DNA from: Aldrovandia affinis
Taxonomy: Eukaryota > Chordata > Actinopteri > Notacanthiformes > Halosauridae
NCBI GenBank assembly: GCA_029706075.1
Contig: JAINUG010000110.1
Span: forward strand, 1,893,679-1,957,678
Reading direction: 5' to 3'
Length of the DNA stretch: 64,000 bases
The translations under genes and the position numbers were made by a program. This document shows, one piece after another, positions 1-12,391 of this stretch (position 1 is its first letter; each line of letters opens with the position of its first letter). The notes below the pieces were generated by a model. It saw nothing but the letters and a program-made list of their open reading frames with translations, was not told where the DNA came from and ran no database searches.

Positions 1-786
1 TTGTCTGGTGTTGCAACGGATATCCCCCTGGACAGCGACTAACAGTGAAGCACAGCTCGTGGTAACCGAAAACGCGACACTAGCCATTCATCTGTCTCTG
101 CAAATAGATCAGCGCGCTCTCTAAAGATATCTCTCTTCCAAGATATTGTAGTATTATACCATAGCCTCAATAGCCACAATTGAAACAAATGATAATGATA
201 TAATTCTATTAATGAATTATGAATGATATTATCCTACAATTTGAAAAGAAAACAGTCAAATATAAGCCTACAATTGTCAAACAGGATACTCTCAAAATTA
301 TTATACATTATGAATTCTATCATTTATCGTGTAATTTATATATTCAAACTCAACAGTTCTTCTAAGTAACGAAATAGACTCCATTAGTCAAAAACAAAGT
401 TGTTTTGCTTTGGAGAATGGCAGGCAAATTGTACGTATGACTCGTACGACAGCTCTGGACCACTCGTAAATCTTGTTCGTACCTAAGAGAAAATTCTAAA
501 TACGTGAAAATTGGTGAATGCGGCAAATTCTCATTTGTGCGTAAAAGTGGTTCTTGCATCTGGCCCATTGTCTGTTACTGTGTGTCACCCGGACTAAGGT
601 AATGATACAAGGCTTCTTTGATCATAATGATGACCACAGATCCAGGTTGCTCTGATCCAGCTTGTTTACTTGTTTCTTGTTTTCACAGTTAGGAACTTCA
701 TGTGTTGCCCCAAACCCCAAAGGGCTCAGTTACATCAAGCCAAATAATCCAGAACCCAAGGCCAAAGACCAGTCAATGTATTACAG

Positions 787-869
787 CAGTGGTTCGCAAA
801 CTTTATTTTATATGGACCAGTGAAACAATAACAATACACATATTCACGGATCACATATGAGAACCACTG
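787..869. mobile_element. Short hAT-type MITE with near-perfect 8-bp TSD
   Basis: An 83-bp element begins CAGTGGTTCGCAAACTTT and ends GAGAACCACTG, giving terminal inverted repeats that start CAGTGGTTC. It is flanked by TATTACAG (779-786) and TATTAGAG (870-877), an 8-bp duplication with one mismatch. CAG termini with 8-bp duplications are typical of hAT transposons. No coding capacity. Confidence 0.75.
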
Positions 870-992
870 TATTAGAGTGGTTGAATGTTGATAGGAGACA
901 ACAGGATTCACCTTGCCAACCTCCTATATGTTGAATCTTTTTTTTACATATTCTAGCGCAGCACACTATACTTGAGGGCTATACTATACTAT

Positions 993-1176
993 AATTCCAT
1001 GCCTCGAGGGCCGCAGTGTCTGTAGGTATTTTCTCCAACCACACAGTACACCACATGATTTCACTAATTAGCTCACCTCCTGGACCAAGGAGCTAAACTA
1101 ATTATTGAAATTAGGTGGTGTGGTGCATGGTTGGAGCAAATATCTGCAGACACTGTGGCCCTCGAGGCCTGGAATT
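993..1176. mobile_element. Palindromic foldback MITE
   Basis: The whole 184 bp is one inverted repeat. The left arm starts AATTCCATGCCTCGAGGGCC and the right arm read in reverse starts AATTCCAGGCCTCGAGGGCC. The match continues inward (GCAGTGTCTG, CTCCAACCA) to a centre near 1085. It would fold into a long hairpin. The superfamily is uncertain (hAT-like MITEs of this kind are common in fish). No clear target duplication. Confidence 0.7.
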
Positions 1177-1554
1177 GAATAGCTCTGCTGTAATCCTATA
1201 GGTCTCCTGTGAAATACAGCACAAACTGAAATAGCAGGGTCGATGGCTGTATTATACATTTAAATAATACTATCATACCTTTTTCTTTTTAAAACACTGA
1301 TTAAAGAATTGAAGATCAAAATCACTACAAACCATTTTCCATTAACACAGAAAGAAATTGGTCAGTTTAAATTAGGTATTTTCAAGGCATTGATTCGTTA
1401 ATGTTATTCATGTCTGAATAAAACAAATTACTTCAGGACTACTTGTGGCAAGATTGCTTTACTGTCATAATAATCCAATGGACCTTTCAAATTTTACCAT
1501 CTGCACTTCTTCATTTCCGATTTTTTTTAATGCACTGCTTTTGCCCAAAGCTTT

Positions 1555-1933
1555 TTCTGTATTTTTAATTTTTTTCAAGAATTTGTTTCAGATTTTCTCC
1601 CATTTTCTCCCAATTTAGCAGCCAATTACACCCTCTATTTTTAATGTCAATCCCTTCCTCTTATTGTGAGTTCGCTGCCATAGCCCTGTGACCGGCAGTG
1701 ACGAGCAAAATCTCCAAGCTGTCGACCGTAACTCCGGTACTCCAGAGCCACTCCTGCACGCAGCGAACTTCATGTCGTCTTCCCTCCCCCCTCCCTGGGG
1801 CAGACAGCCAATTGCTGCCCCCTGGTGGCACTCCCGGCCAGAGCCGACTCTGGCGTGGTTGGTGGAATCGAACCCCCCAGTCGCAGTGGCCAGCATTGAA
1901 CGTTATAACCACTAGACCACCCGGGAGGCCCCA
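1555..1933 (-). mobile_element. SINE family 1, copy 1 (tRNA-derived, full length)
   Basis: On the minus strand it starts with a tRNA-like head (GGTGGTCTAGTGGTTATAAC as A box, GGGTTCGATTCC as B box). A CCAGGGAGGGGGGAGGGAAG body follows, and the tail reads TAATTGGCTGCTAAATTGGG then A-rich sequence. CTTTTTCTGTATTTTTAA on the left and CTTTCTCTCTGTTTTTAA on the right may be a decayed target duplication. Confidence 0.85.
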
Positions 1934-2457
1934 CTTTCTCTCTGTTTTTAACTTGGTGTCACAAATAATAAACAGCCTTTAGAATTATTCATAATCAGGA
2001 ACATACTGTACACAGTACAGTGGCGTTAAATTGAAAAGACATGTACATCAGAAGGAAAATAAAGCCATGGTCAGACAGGCTTAGGTGAGTACATGTATAA
2101 GGGGACAGAACAAGATTGAGGGGAGCCTACTGCGTCACACTTCAGTGTGGTCATCACCAGGAGACTACCGTACACGTGCAGCACTTCAGCTGTCTCTTCC
2201 ATTATGAGACCGCTCGCTGAGCGCCGACGTGAGCTTTGCCATGTCAAGGGAAAAACTCACAGACAAAAAAAACATGGCGATATGGCAAAACCTGAAAGCT
2301 CTACTGAGGTCAGCATGGTGAAGAACTGTCCCTGTCACCCTAGGACATTTGGCCCCGGAACAAAAAGTGGCTTGTCACGTTCTCAAGGCTGTCCGAGGTG
2401 CCTTGCTTTGTTATTGATATATTGAAATGTGTCAATCAATCAAGATTCAAGCATTTT

Positions 2458-2819
2458 AGGGCCTCCGCGTGGTCCAGTGGTTACAACGTTCGACACTGTT
2501 CGACCGGGGTTCGATTCCCCGTCCCGCCAGAGTCTGCTCTGGCTGGGAGTGCCACCAGGGGCGGCGATTGGCTGTCCGCCCCAGGGAGGGGGGAGGGAAG
2601 CCGACAGGACGTTCGCTGCGCATAAGAGTGGCTCTGTAGTGCCGGGCCTAGTGAGTGTTGTCTCGGAGGAGACGATGCTTCGCCTTCGTCACTACCGGTC
2701 GGAGGACTACGGCAGCGAACTCACGTTACTAGGGGGGGATTGACATAAAATAGCAGGTCTAAATTGGGAGAAAATGGGATAAAATCAGAAACAAAATCTA
2801 AAAAAATAAAAATAAAAAA
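2458..2819 (+). mobile_element. SINE family 1, copy 2, with perfect 15-bp TSD
   Basis: Plus-strand copy with the tRNA-like head (GTGGTCCAGTGGTTACAAC; B box GGTTCGATTCC), the same body as copy 1 and an A-rich tail. AGATTCAAGCATTTT occurs immediately before (2443-2457) and after (2820-2834) the element, a perfect 15-bp target duplication. That is the hallmark of LINE-driven retrotransposition. The head is not a functional tRNA gene. Confidence 0.92.
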
Positions 2820-3184
2820 AGATTCAAGCATTTTCAAAAATGGACAGCAGGTACCGAAAAACCAATTTGCCATTTTCAAAGCAGGTGGCAGTATATTTAG
2901 AACTAGGGGTTTTTTTGTGTGATGGGAAATGCAGTTTTTTCCCACCATACGAGTTCTAGCAGTTGCTCACAATTTTCAATTAAAAGGAGAATGAAGGGCC
3001 AAACGGGACCATGATTAAAACTATCACCAGAGAGCAGGCAGTGCGAAGTAAAGTGGACCTCAGCCTCATTGGGCAAACAGCTCAGGAATGATTACTCAAC
3101 ACTACGAGCGACCCCGTTTCTCCACAGCACAAGAAAACTGTGCAGACCGACTTCAGCCATGCACAGCAGGATAAAGGTTCTCAA

Positions 3185-3492
3185 TTTATTTTTTTTTTTT
3201 AATGTATTGTTCCAGATTTTTTTCCCCCATCCCAATTTTAGCAGCCAATTACACCCTCTCTTTTTCACGTCAATCCCCCCCTCGTATTCTGAGTTCGCTG
3301 CCGTAGCCTCGAGACCGGCCATGACCAAGCGATGTACCGCCTCATCCAAGCCAGCATTCATAGAGCTGTCGACTGCTATTCCAGTACATTGGAGCCACTC
3401 CTGTATGCAGCAAACTCATATCGACTTCCCTCCCCCCTCCATGGGGCGAACTGCCACAGTGGCACTCCTGGCCAGAGCCGAAACTGGCATGT
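3185..3492 (-). mobile_element. SINE family 1, copy 3 (5' truncated)
   Basis: Minus-strand copy with the same tail (poly-T on the plus strand, CCAATTTTAGCAGCCAATTA) and body as its neighbours. It stops near 3490 in the CTGGCCAGAG region, so the tRNA-like head is missing. No target duplication seen. Confidence 0.8.
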
Positions 3493-4178
3493 GATTTTCT
3501 ATTTAAATGACGCTGATTGTACACTAATCCCATGGGCCTGCATGCTAAGGGTCAGATCCCATTGGTCTCATATCGTTTAATGCATACTTATATTCATGTG
3601 TGAACAGCCATAGCTCTTCCTAGCAGGGCACATCAATACTGCCCAAGGGCCTACAAACATGGTTTTGTAATTACCATTTGAGTGATCTAAATGTCAGAAT
3701 GACCACAAAAAAAAGTGGGACTTTGTTCCCCAATCTGTCCTTTTCATCGCTATTAAGTTTAAATCATAGACAGGTTTGTACTTTAAAACTGCATCTTCAA
3801 TGTAGAGGATCTGATTCCCACCACGTCTTTTGTTGGGAAACAGTGCTGTGTCTGATCATGACCAAAGCAAGTTATAGGCCATATTAATTATGCATGTTAA
3901 AACAACAAAGAGAAATACTAAAATATTTGCACATTTTAAGGGCAGACTACTCAACTACATAAATGGAATGCAAGGATTATTCATACCAGCATGTGTACTG
4001 GCATCAGCAACTCTAGAACACTCACATGGCCCTCTTCTCTTGTACCGTTTGTGAAAGTTTGGGACTGAGAGACTTAAGACAAAAGCTTAAAATAACTGCT
4101 TTACTAAATAATATTTTTGGCCGCATTACAATATGCTGTACTGTATGTAGCCAACAGTCTAATTTTTTTTCTTTTTTC
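3493..4178. other. Intronic, nothing recognised
   Basis: Mixed AT-rich sequence without repeats, inverted repeats or protein-like frames that I can identify. Confidence 0.6.
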
Positions 4179-4277
4179 TGTGTGTGCATGTGTTTGTGCG
4201 TGCGTGTGTCTGTGTGTGTGCGTGTGTGCGTGTGTGTGCGTGCGTGTGTGTGCGTGTGTGTGTGTGTGCGTGTGTTG
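4179..4277. repeat. (TG)n microsatellite, interrupted by CG steps
   Basis: About 100 bp of TG repeats broken by TGCG and TGCA units. It produces artificial Val/Cys and Thr/His-rich frames on both strands. Confidence 0.95.
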
Positions 4278-6418
4278 TGTGATCAAGATCATTCACAAAT
4301 TCTGGGCTAGCCTACATCATTATCTCTGTTGTGGCCTCCACTCCTAAGCCTAACTGTACTTAATGAAAGGGTTAAGACAAAATTGCTCTCTCCGTGAAAC
4401 GTCAGATAATTATGAAATGCATCAGCACACAACATTTGATAAGAGGTCCTTTAATATTGTTAATGGACTGTAGCAGAGCTAAGAGATGCTGAACAGGATA
4501 CCCAATGTTAATTACCCTGGAAGTGTATCACAGAAAACCCCAAGGACCCCAACAGCACAGTGACATACCAAGCATCCCATCACGCATTTGTGCTGCCTTT
4601 AACCGCCAGTGAACATTTGATATCCATGGTGAATTTGAAGACTTAAATATAAATAGATTTTAATAAGGCAAGGGACTTTTTAGCATCTTATGTTGATCCC
4701 AGATAAGTGCTGTAACTGTTGTCGGTGGTTTATATATCAGTTACCACGTTATTTGTGCTCTTTTATATCAAGCGAGGAACAAAAGAGGCCACTGTCTTCA
4801 TCACAACAGAAATGCGTCATTCTGGTGAGACTCCCGCGTAAGCGGGATACTTTTGAGCGTAGGCCCTTCCCGTAATGAGCCAGAACAGAGAGCAACGCTA
4901 TCACTGGGAAGAGATTTCCTCACCGTGCTGAGAGAGTACTGTTGTGTCTCATTTTCAAATGAATATACAATGAAGTTGTAAGCACGAGGGACATGTGAGC
5001 TCACACAAGGAACACGCGTGTCTTCGTCTCTGTATTAAATTACGCATTTCTAAAAAATACGCATTTATTAACCCGAGTAACTGATTTTCCCATCGAACAT
5101 GAATATACAGTAGGATCTATGTTGTCATAACCTATGAATAATTCAATAAGAGTAGGCTCCACTCCCTACTGGATTCTGCTGTTGTGTAGCATCGCTGAGG
5201 TCTGAGGTTAACTGTTGCAAAATGTAACATGAGACCACTGGCTACAGCATGACCAATATGCTAATGACGACTGCAATAACAAACTTGGGTGTGATTAATG
5301 CCGCAGACATCCAGAGAGGTACAGAGAGGACCATAGTGTAGTAAGGTCACAATTACACTCTCAGCTCCACACAGAAAAAGCAGACGAACCCAGAGCAATT
5401 ATTTCAAAATGAAAACATTGTTAATCTCATCTCACAAGCATCTGTCAGCCAAATTACATTTAGCTAATTATGATGAGCTTCATAAATTCACAGACGTAAA
5501 CATTTTCTCTCAAAATATATGAATAGAATTAAAACTGTTCTCAGAAACAACGATTGTTCTTATTTAGGCCAATTTCTGTCAAAAATATTTGTACCCCTGC
5601 TGTTTAAACATTTAACATTATTAGATCTGGGGTCTGTCCAATTTATTCGGTGAAGCATGACAGAAGATATGAAGGAAAACTTTCATCATTTCATTCTTCC
5701 AAGGACCTTAACTTATCAACTTTTTTTGCTACAAAATAAAACTAACTAATGTGGAAGCCCATCTCTCTTTTTAATATGCCATTAGGGTTTAGGCAGCACT
5801 ATCGAGCAATAAAACTGTTTATCACAAAGGAGACAGCCTATAAACGCCTTGTGCCATTTTAATGACATGTCAGCTTGAGTCGTTTTCTATATATGGGCCT
5901 GTATTCTACACCCTGCATGAAAGACGAACACATTACCTCAAATAGTTCAAGTGACTAAGGCCGTAAAGCATATTTGGCCATGGAGGCTAATGCCGCAAAA
6001 TACTTGACGTGAATTCTACAACTGTGATCAACAAGAGAACCTTGTGCAAAGATTTTTTAATACGTTTTTTTAGACAGAGAGGATACAATGGTTACGGTGT
6101 AAATTCCAAGAGTCCAAACAGAATTGACCTTAACTTTCAACAATCTGACGTAATAAAGTGGTTCTTTTTGTTTGCTGCCAAACTATTTTTCTGCAAGTTG
6201 TGACACAATGAAGCATATTCCAATTACTCAAGGCCAAACTGGGAAACATACCATTATATTGCAGTGGGAGCGCTCCAATGACAACACTCAAGGTTTTTTC
6301 CACTGTGTAGTATAGGCATTCAAATCCACATCTCTTTGCTTGTTGTTGATGACATGTTTCTTCTTTAAACCAGGAACTGATACCATATCTATAAAGATTG
6401 TATGGCGTAGCTAATGAT

Positions 6419-6421
<3 letters not shown>
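4278..6421. other. Intronic, nothing recognised
   Basis: Non-repetitive AT-rich sequence. A short GC-rich patch at about 4810-4910 (CTCCCGCGTAAGCGGGATA, a small hairpin) is the only local irregularity. No gene seen. Confidence 0.5.

Positions 6422-6511
<90 letters not shown>
6422..6511. repeat. (AC)n microsatellite, pure, about 90 bp
   Basis: Uninterrupted CA dinucleotide array between ATTTT and CCTAAATAA. Confidence 0.98.
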
Positions 6512-6513
<2 letters not shown>

Positions 6514-7914
6514 AAATAATAATCCAGTTATTGATTATGAACGTCTGTCTTGTATAGAAATATAATAAAACCCCTCTTTAGATGGAGATAGACAAGCCTG
6601 TTGTCATTAAATGGCACCTAGTGATGAGGTCATTAATGGTCATTCTTTAAAATGTAAAATTAGAAAGCAAATCAGTGTGTGGCACAGCATCCCATTTAGG
6701 AACACTCACTTTAATATCAAATTAATCAAACCAGCATTCTGCATGCAGCATACAGCCCCCAGCCAGAATCCTGTTATACGCCTTTATACAACGTACCCTC
6801 TGAAATATACATATCCCATTAATCAATCAATTTTGCATACATATTGTCATATTATTTCTATATTTTTCTATCTAATAAGGTAGAAGGCATGAAGCATTAA
6901 TATGTAATACATTCTAATTTATGCTAAACCATGAACAGATTGTATTACAGAACCAGGGCTTATATTGCAGGGGTACTGGCTAACATTATTAACCAGTGAC
7001 AACATATCTGGCCCAAAAATGTGCCCAATGATGCAACTCAAAACGGAATGTTTTCAGTTCTCAAATACAAAAAAAGGATGGCAGTCAACATTATCATGCC
7101 TGAGACTAACCGTAAAAACTCTAAAGTGAGTTATCTTGTCATTTACCTATTGGGGGAACCACACCTAGCAACAAGTGGCCAGAAATGTACTTTTCAGATA
7201 TACTACATCATCACGGGAGAGAAGTAGAGATGGACTTTTCAAAAAGGTGCTGTGGGTTTCTTTAATGCCTCTTGGGAAGGTCACCACTCAGACAGGCCGA
7301 GCCAGAGGGTTTCAAAGGGGCAGGGAGAGGGAACTTCCCCAGGGATAAACACATCATCCAAACAGGGACACAGAACAGTGAAGATCTTTTTTTCTCCTCC
7401 AAACCACTATTATCCCCACAGCTTTCATTCTCTGCTTGCATGTGCAAAGTCAAACAAGCTCTCTTATCTCACCCCTTTGTTTAATTCCCTAAAAAGACAT
7501 TAAAACTGTGTGTCCAACACATACCGTAGGCACAAATCACTTGGCAACAACATCAAATGTAAGTTAGCCAGGGCTGAAAAATAATCCATAAAGTGTGCTC
7601 CCTCCCCCTGCGCCAGGAAACAAGACAGAGCCAATTCAATAGCAAACACTTTTGGATTCTGCTATGTGCATGATTGAATACCTTAATGAGTCTCAAGTTC
7701 CTGATTCTCCTGGATTCTAAGATATGCATTAGGGAGGGTCAGATTATAATGGTGACTTTCACAGAGGTGGTCAGAAAATATATACAAGTAAGGACTTCAA
7801 TAATGAGTGTCCATTAAACAGCAGTGAGCAGAGCCAGAAGAGAGGGGAAATAATCGCAAAGTACAGTATATCAATTATACATTGACTGCTTTTAATAATC
7901 CACATGATCATACT
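6512..7914. other. Intronic, nothing recognised
   Basis: Unique-looking sequence. Frames of 60-90 residues occur by chance and none resembles a protein family. Confidence 0.5.
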
Positions 7915-8070
7915 TCAATCAGTCAATCTTTATTTTTGTATAGCGCCATTTACAAACAGGTTGTCACACAGCGCTTCACAAGGGAATCAAAAATACTGAA
8001 AACCATTAGAGCCAATGTCGGAAACTGGAAAATTATTCCCTGACCCCCCCATCGATCAAGATGAACTCCT
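7915..8070 (-). mobile_element. LINE 3'-end fragment (L2/CR1-like)
   Basis: On the minus strand the left end reads GGCGCTATACAAAAATAAAG followed by ATTGACTGATTG. This resembles the 3' ends of fish L2-type LINEs (compare GTGCTATATAAATAAAG at the end of the L2 copy in this window). Only the 3' portion is present. Confidence 0.5.
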
Positions 8071-9429
8071 GGAAATGGTGGGATACAGAGAAAAAACTTA
8101 CAAAAAAACATACTTCCTGGGTTTACCAATGCCATTAGCTTTAAAGCCTTTTTTTCTTTTCTTTCTTACATAATGCATTATCAGCAGGCAAGCTGTTCCC
8201 TTTGTGTCTCTGTTCAGCTTACAAATGTTTCTCCTGTGGTTTTGGGGAAGCTATAATGAATTTCTTTGTAAATGATGGAGGAGAACAAAATCCATGAACC
8301 AATATCAGCTCAGAATGCAAGCAATATGAGGCTTCATTACTGTTTACCTTACCAGATACACAGATAATAACTGTGCACTAAAAATAATGATGAAAGAAAG
8401 CCGGTTTATTATCCTCAAACCGCTTTTCCAGATTGCATAGGGAAAATATGAGGCAAAATAATAATTAATGAAAGATCACACCCTACCCTGCCAGGATGAC
8501 GTCCATGTATTATCATACAAACAAAAATATGCATGCGGCTCCATGGAAAAGAAAGACACATTTGGATAAACGTCAGAAAAAAACCCTGTCAAAACAAAGA
8601 CTTGGGTATATATCATAATATATCATATATATTATAAAGGGAATCTACCTAGCAGTATGTGCTGGGCTAATTGCACTCTATTGCATAGTGTGCTATTTAC
8701 AATTCAATGATACAGTATACAGATCTGTTGTTCTACTTTGTTGTACGTCTAAGACACAACTGGTAGCAAACCTCTAGGTTTAGTGAAAACAATCAACTCT
8801 TGCCACTGTCTATGTACAAAAGTAGACAAAATCCCACAATTTTGCTAGTTATTCATATGTTTTTCATTATTATTTGAATTAGTGAAAACCAGCACACAGT
8901 CATAAGAAAAAATATGTTTATGTGGAATGCAAAATGTTTCCCACAAATTCAGCAAGTCAATGAAAATGGTCATTAAAGGAATCATGAAATGACAAGACTG
9001 TCTTCAGAATTACTGCGTGTGTTTCCTTTACATTCCTGGTTGGTTTCTGTAGCTCTGCTGTGCAATGTAAATATCAGTCAGGAACAGAGGCTGTTTAAAG
9101 TATGCAGTAGCCCTGAGAATATAGACTTGTGTACGCATTTTATTGTTTAGTAAAATAAGGGCTTCAATATCAGTACTGTCACGGTCCATTTGGATTTCAT
9201 TTAACTTTTAGGATAATTGTATTCTATTTCTCTTATGAATTTTACATTAATATTTTCTAATTGCTACTCCTCGGGTGTAAAGTTCCTTCCTAATTGTATT
9301 TCTAAAATAATCCCAAAAAAGATTCTGGAATTTTGTGCCTGAAAGTAATGTCTGTCCTATGAAAATGCCTATCTTATTTTTAGTAATATCGTCTTCTACT
9401 TGGGAGTGATGTAATAAAACTGTCACATG
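8071..9429. other. Intronic, nothing recognised
   Basis: AT-rich sequence with a short ATATATCAT run near 8612-8634. No gene or clear element. Confidence 0.5.
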
Positions 9430-9815
9430 ACCTATGATGTCAAGGTGTGGTTCCTGTTCCTGTTCCCGCCCCCCTTCCTGCGGCCCCACTGTAACTCTGG
9501 AGAGCCACTGTCACGCCCCTGTCCTGCTCTCTCTGTCCTCCAATGTCAATTCAGGACAGAGAAAGACAAGGAGAAGTGCATGCTCACTCCACAATCCACC
9601 AGATGAGCTATGCAGTCACTGTGTCATAGGAGAATGCTCCATGTGCTGGGCTGTCTCCTGATACACTCCCTGGGTGAGGTTACGGCCAATTATATGCTGC
9701 CCTGCGGGGCTACTGGCAACAGTTGACGATGGTACAGTCAGGATTCAATGCCAGACTGAGGCACATCACACACTGAAACCAAGCGTATTAGTGAAGCCAT
9801 CCAACAGCTTCTCTC
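9430..9815 (-). mobile_element. SINE family 2, copy 1 (degenerate)
   Basis: On the minus strand the order CTGGCATTGAATCCTGAC, GTCAACTGTTGCCAG, CCCTGCGGGGC (plus-strand view of the next block) and TAACCTCACCCAGGGA parallels the SINE at 45721 (CTGGTATCAAATCC, GTCAACTGTAGCCAG, CTGCAGGAC, GCGTAGCCCAAGGGA-like). The B-box-like stretch lies near 9755. The copy is old; the 3' limit is approximate. Confidence 0.6.
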
Positions 9816-9821
9816 ACTACC

Positions 9822-9861
9822 TTATAATATAATTATAATATAATATAATATAAATAATAAT
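9822..9861. repeat. TAATA-rich low-complexity tract
   Basis: Runs of TATAA/TAATA with no other content. Confidence 0.8.
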
Positions 9862-10870
9862 TTTAAGTCAATAGGTTTTAGGCAATATATAAACAAATCT
9901 GAGGGATCATAATAATTAGGACACACTCTCATGATCCTAAACCTAATCCAATGCTGCATTACAATCAAGAAAGTGTACCAGCCTGGACCAAAAAGAACGG
10001 CGGTGATCTTCACTGACATAAGAGTCATCCTTTCCCCTGTAACAGAATTTTTTTACCCTTCTCACTTCTAATAATATCAGGAATAACCTAGTCTGGATCT
10101 GGATATTTTTAGGAGCTGGCGCTGTGAGAAAATGCTTAACTTTATTCTTATAGCATCAAAGGATGAATGGAGACAGCTCTGCTCTGGCTTTTTCAGCTGT
10201 GATGGGAAAAAAATCAAAACATATCCTCAAATGCAACCCACCAAGTAATTGGAGTACTCTTGGCAGGCAACAATCCCTCGTCTCTTTGTGGAAAAGCAAT
10301 TATTCTGACTAATAATACCTTTGCGTTTACATTACTTGAAATAAAAGGAAAATATAAGGTAATGGGACAAAAGATATATACCAGATGTTCTGTATGATCC
10401 CCTCAGTAAACCCCACAAAGACCTCACCAACACCGATGTCAAGCCAATGATCTTCACACCTACACTCCTTTAAGAAGCATTCTTTTCACTAAACCAAACA
10501 CAAACCGCCATCTTGGTTGTCAACATGCTCTTAACACCTGATTAAAGTGGATGGCCTCACCTTCTGTAAAGACCTATTCTGCTGTGCCAATGAGAGCCTC
10601 TATCATCTGAGGCAGATGCAATGGCAACATAGCTTTGGGCCCCTACCATTCCTTTCCATGATGAAATCAATGTTGGGGAAATGATCATCAGAAACAGAAT
10701 TACAGCTATTGAATGAAAAATGGAATACAATAGATTCCAAGGCCACATAATGTATTCAAAAGCAACAAACATAATGACTTTAGTATGGATCATTGTTCAA
10801 TGATTTCAACCAATAAAATGAAGAAGGGTTGCTGACTGATATTTAGCTACCGTACAATATGCAGGAAGTA
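9862..10870. other. Intronic, nothing recognised
   Basis: No repeat, RNA gene or coding signal found in this stretch. Confidence 0.5.
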
Positions 10871-10882
10871 CCAATTAATGTC

Positions 10883-11241
10883 CATCCATCCATCCATCCA
10901 TTATCTAAGCCGCTTATTCCTGGTCAGGGTCGCGGGGGCTGGAGCCTATCCCAGCATGCGTCCGGCGAGAGGCAGGAATACACCCTGGACAGGTCGCCAA
11001 TCCATCGCAGGGCACACACACCATTCACTCACACACTCATACCTACGGGCAATTTAGACTCTCCAATTAGCCTAACGTGCATGTCTTTGGACTGTGGGAA
11101 GAAACCGGAGTACCCGGAGGAAACCCACGCGGACACGGGGAGAACATGCAAACTCCGCACAGAAAGGCCCCGGCCTGGATTCGAACCCGAGACCTTCTTG
11201 CTGTGAGGCGACAGCGCTATCCACTGCACCACCGTGCCGCC
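10883..11241 (-). mobile_element. tRNA-derived SINE with (ATGG)n tail and 12-bp TSD
   Basis: Minus strand: the head GGGGCGGCACGGTGGTGCAG with B box GGGTTCGAATCC is followed by the long body common in teleosts (CATGTTCTCCCCGTGTCCGC; AGACATGCACGTTAGGC) and ends in a GGATGGATGGATG tail. CCAATTAATGTC lies on both sides (10871-10882 and 11242-11253), overlapping the end by a base or two. The family resembles AFC-type fish SINEs, named from memory. Almost complete and comparatively young. Confidence 0.9.
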
Positions 11242-11294
11242 CCAATTAATGTCAATTTTGTTAATTAAACTCATTTTGTCCATTGTCATAAAAC

Positions 11295-12100
11295 AGAATA
11301 TTTCTTGTGTAGTTTCGTGGTGTTTGTGTCAGCATGGGTTGGGGTGGCACAACGGAGGATGTGTCAACAAAAACATTTAGCACTGTGCAGGTTTTTGTGT
11401 CAGATCCTTTTGTTTTTGTCCACCCAGACCACCTCTTAACTCAAAAGCTGGCGTCATGTGTTTGGTGGTGTCATTAATGTACACATATGAACACATAAAG
11501 GCAGAAAGACGAGCAGAAAAAAACCCCTTCACACAAGGCATTTTGTGTATGTTCTGTATTTCACCTCACTCGAAGGCAAACTCAACAACTATTTCAAACT
11601 GTATTCAATTAAGCACTTCAAAATATTTAAGAATTGCACTTGTCAGGAGTAGTTCAATGCACTTGAATGACAGATAGACCATCTCTACACCTTTCAAATT
11701 GTGTATGATACGTGTTTATGAAATACATATACTGTATTTATGTATGTATGCATACTCATTTTTGATATGTTAAACATTATATCTTTCAATATTACTTCTA
11801 TTATAACTTTCACTACAATAAAATAAAGTACATAATCGGGCGGTGTATCAAGCGGCAATACCCTAAGCGTATATACCACCAGTGGAGCACAACTGCATGT
11901 GCCAACTGTGGAGAATGTTGAAGAGGCACAAGTGCATAGGAGAGGAGGGCCTTGTTGGCTGTGGAGCATCACAAGTGCATCAACAGGGCTGGAATTTTGG
12001 CACGCGTGATTGCAAGAATCACGTATATTTTTGTCAATCCTACACATTAGTCCTGCATAATGAAGGAAGATCCTGCAATGTATTAATGCTGCAAAATATT
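11295..12100 (+). mobile_element. Harbinger-like relic, copy D (old, no termini found)
   Basis: Collinear with copies B and C. TAGTTTCGTGG, a GTTGGG...GGTGTGTCAA block and CCCAGACCACCTCTTAACT match copy C. CAATTAAGC, TTCAATGCAC and AAGTACATAATC...CAATACCCT match copy B further on. It is strongly diverged with small deletions. At 11481-11490 it keeps the empty target (ACACATATGA) of the Tc1 found inside copy C. Borders are approximate. Confidence 0.65.
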
Positions 12101-12249
12101 TTTATTTCATAATTCCTACACATTAAATACAAATATGACCTCACTAGTGTATATTCTAGGTCAGTTTGTGTGCGCAGCATCAGGCATGTCTGTGCGTGGG
12201 TGCTCTTTATGTGGCACAACACTTCATTTGATCATAGCCAGTGAAGTAA

Positions 12250-12375
12250 AGGATAGGGGATCTTGGCCAGCTCTGGCACAGTCGGGTTTCGAACCACGAC
12301 CGCAATAGGCAGCTCGCACTCACTTCACACGCAAACTGAGGTGCTTTAGACCGCTACGCTATCCAAGGCCCCCGT
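12250..12375 (-). mobile_element. tRNA-like SINE head fragment (third type)
   Basis: Minus strand: GGATAGCGTAGCGGTCTAAA (A-box region), then CGTGGTTCGAAACCCGACTG (B box), then GCCAGAGCTGGCCAAGATCC. No tail of the other SINE families is visible. The acceptor stem does not form a proper tRNA, so this is not a tRNA gene. Confidence 0.6.
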
Positions 12376-12391
12376 TAATAGCACTCTTGGG

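Noticed and set aside
2461-2530. tRNA gene on the plus strand
   Set aside because: A and B boxes are present, but the arms do not form a proper acceptor stem and the sequence is the head of a SINE with a 15-bp target duplication.
10884-10901. CRISPR-like or tandem array at ATCCATCC repeats
   Set aside because: It is the simple ATGG tail of a SINE. No spaced repeats exist anywhere in the window.
12250-12375. tRNA gene on the minus strand
   Set aside because: B box and A-box-like sequence only; cloverleaf pairing fails, and it sits among SINE and transposon remnants.
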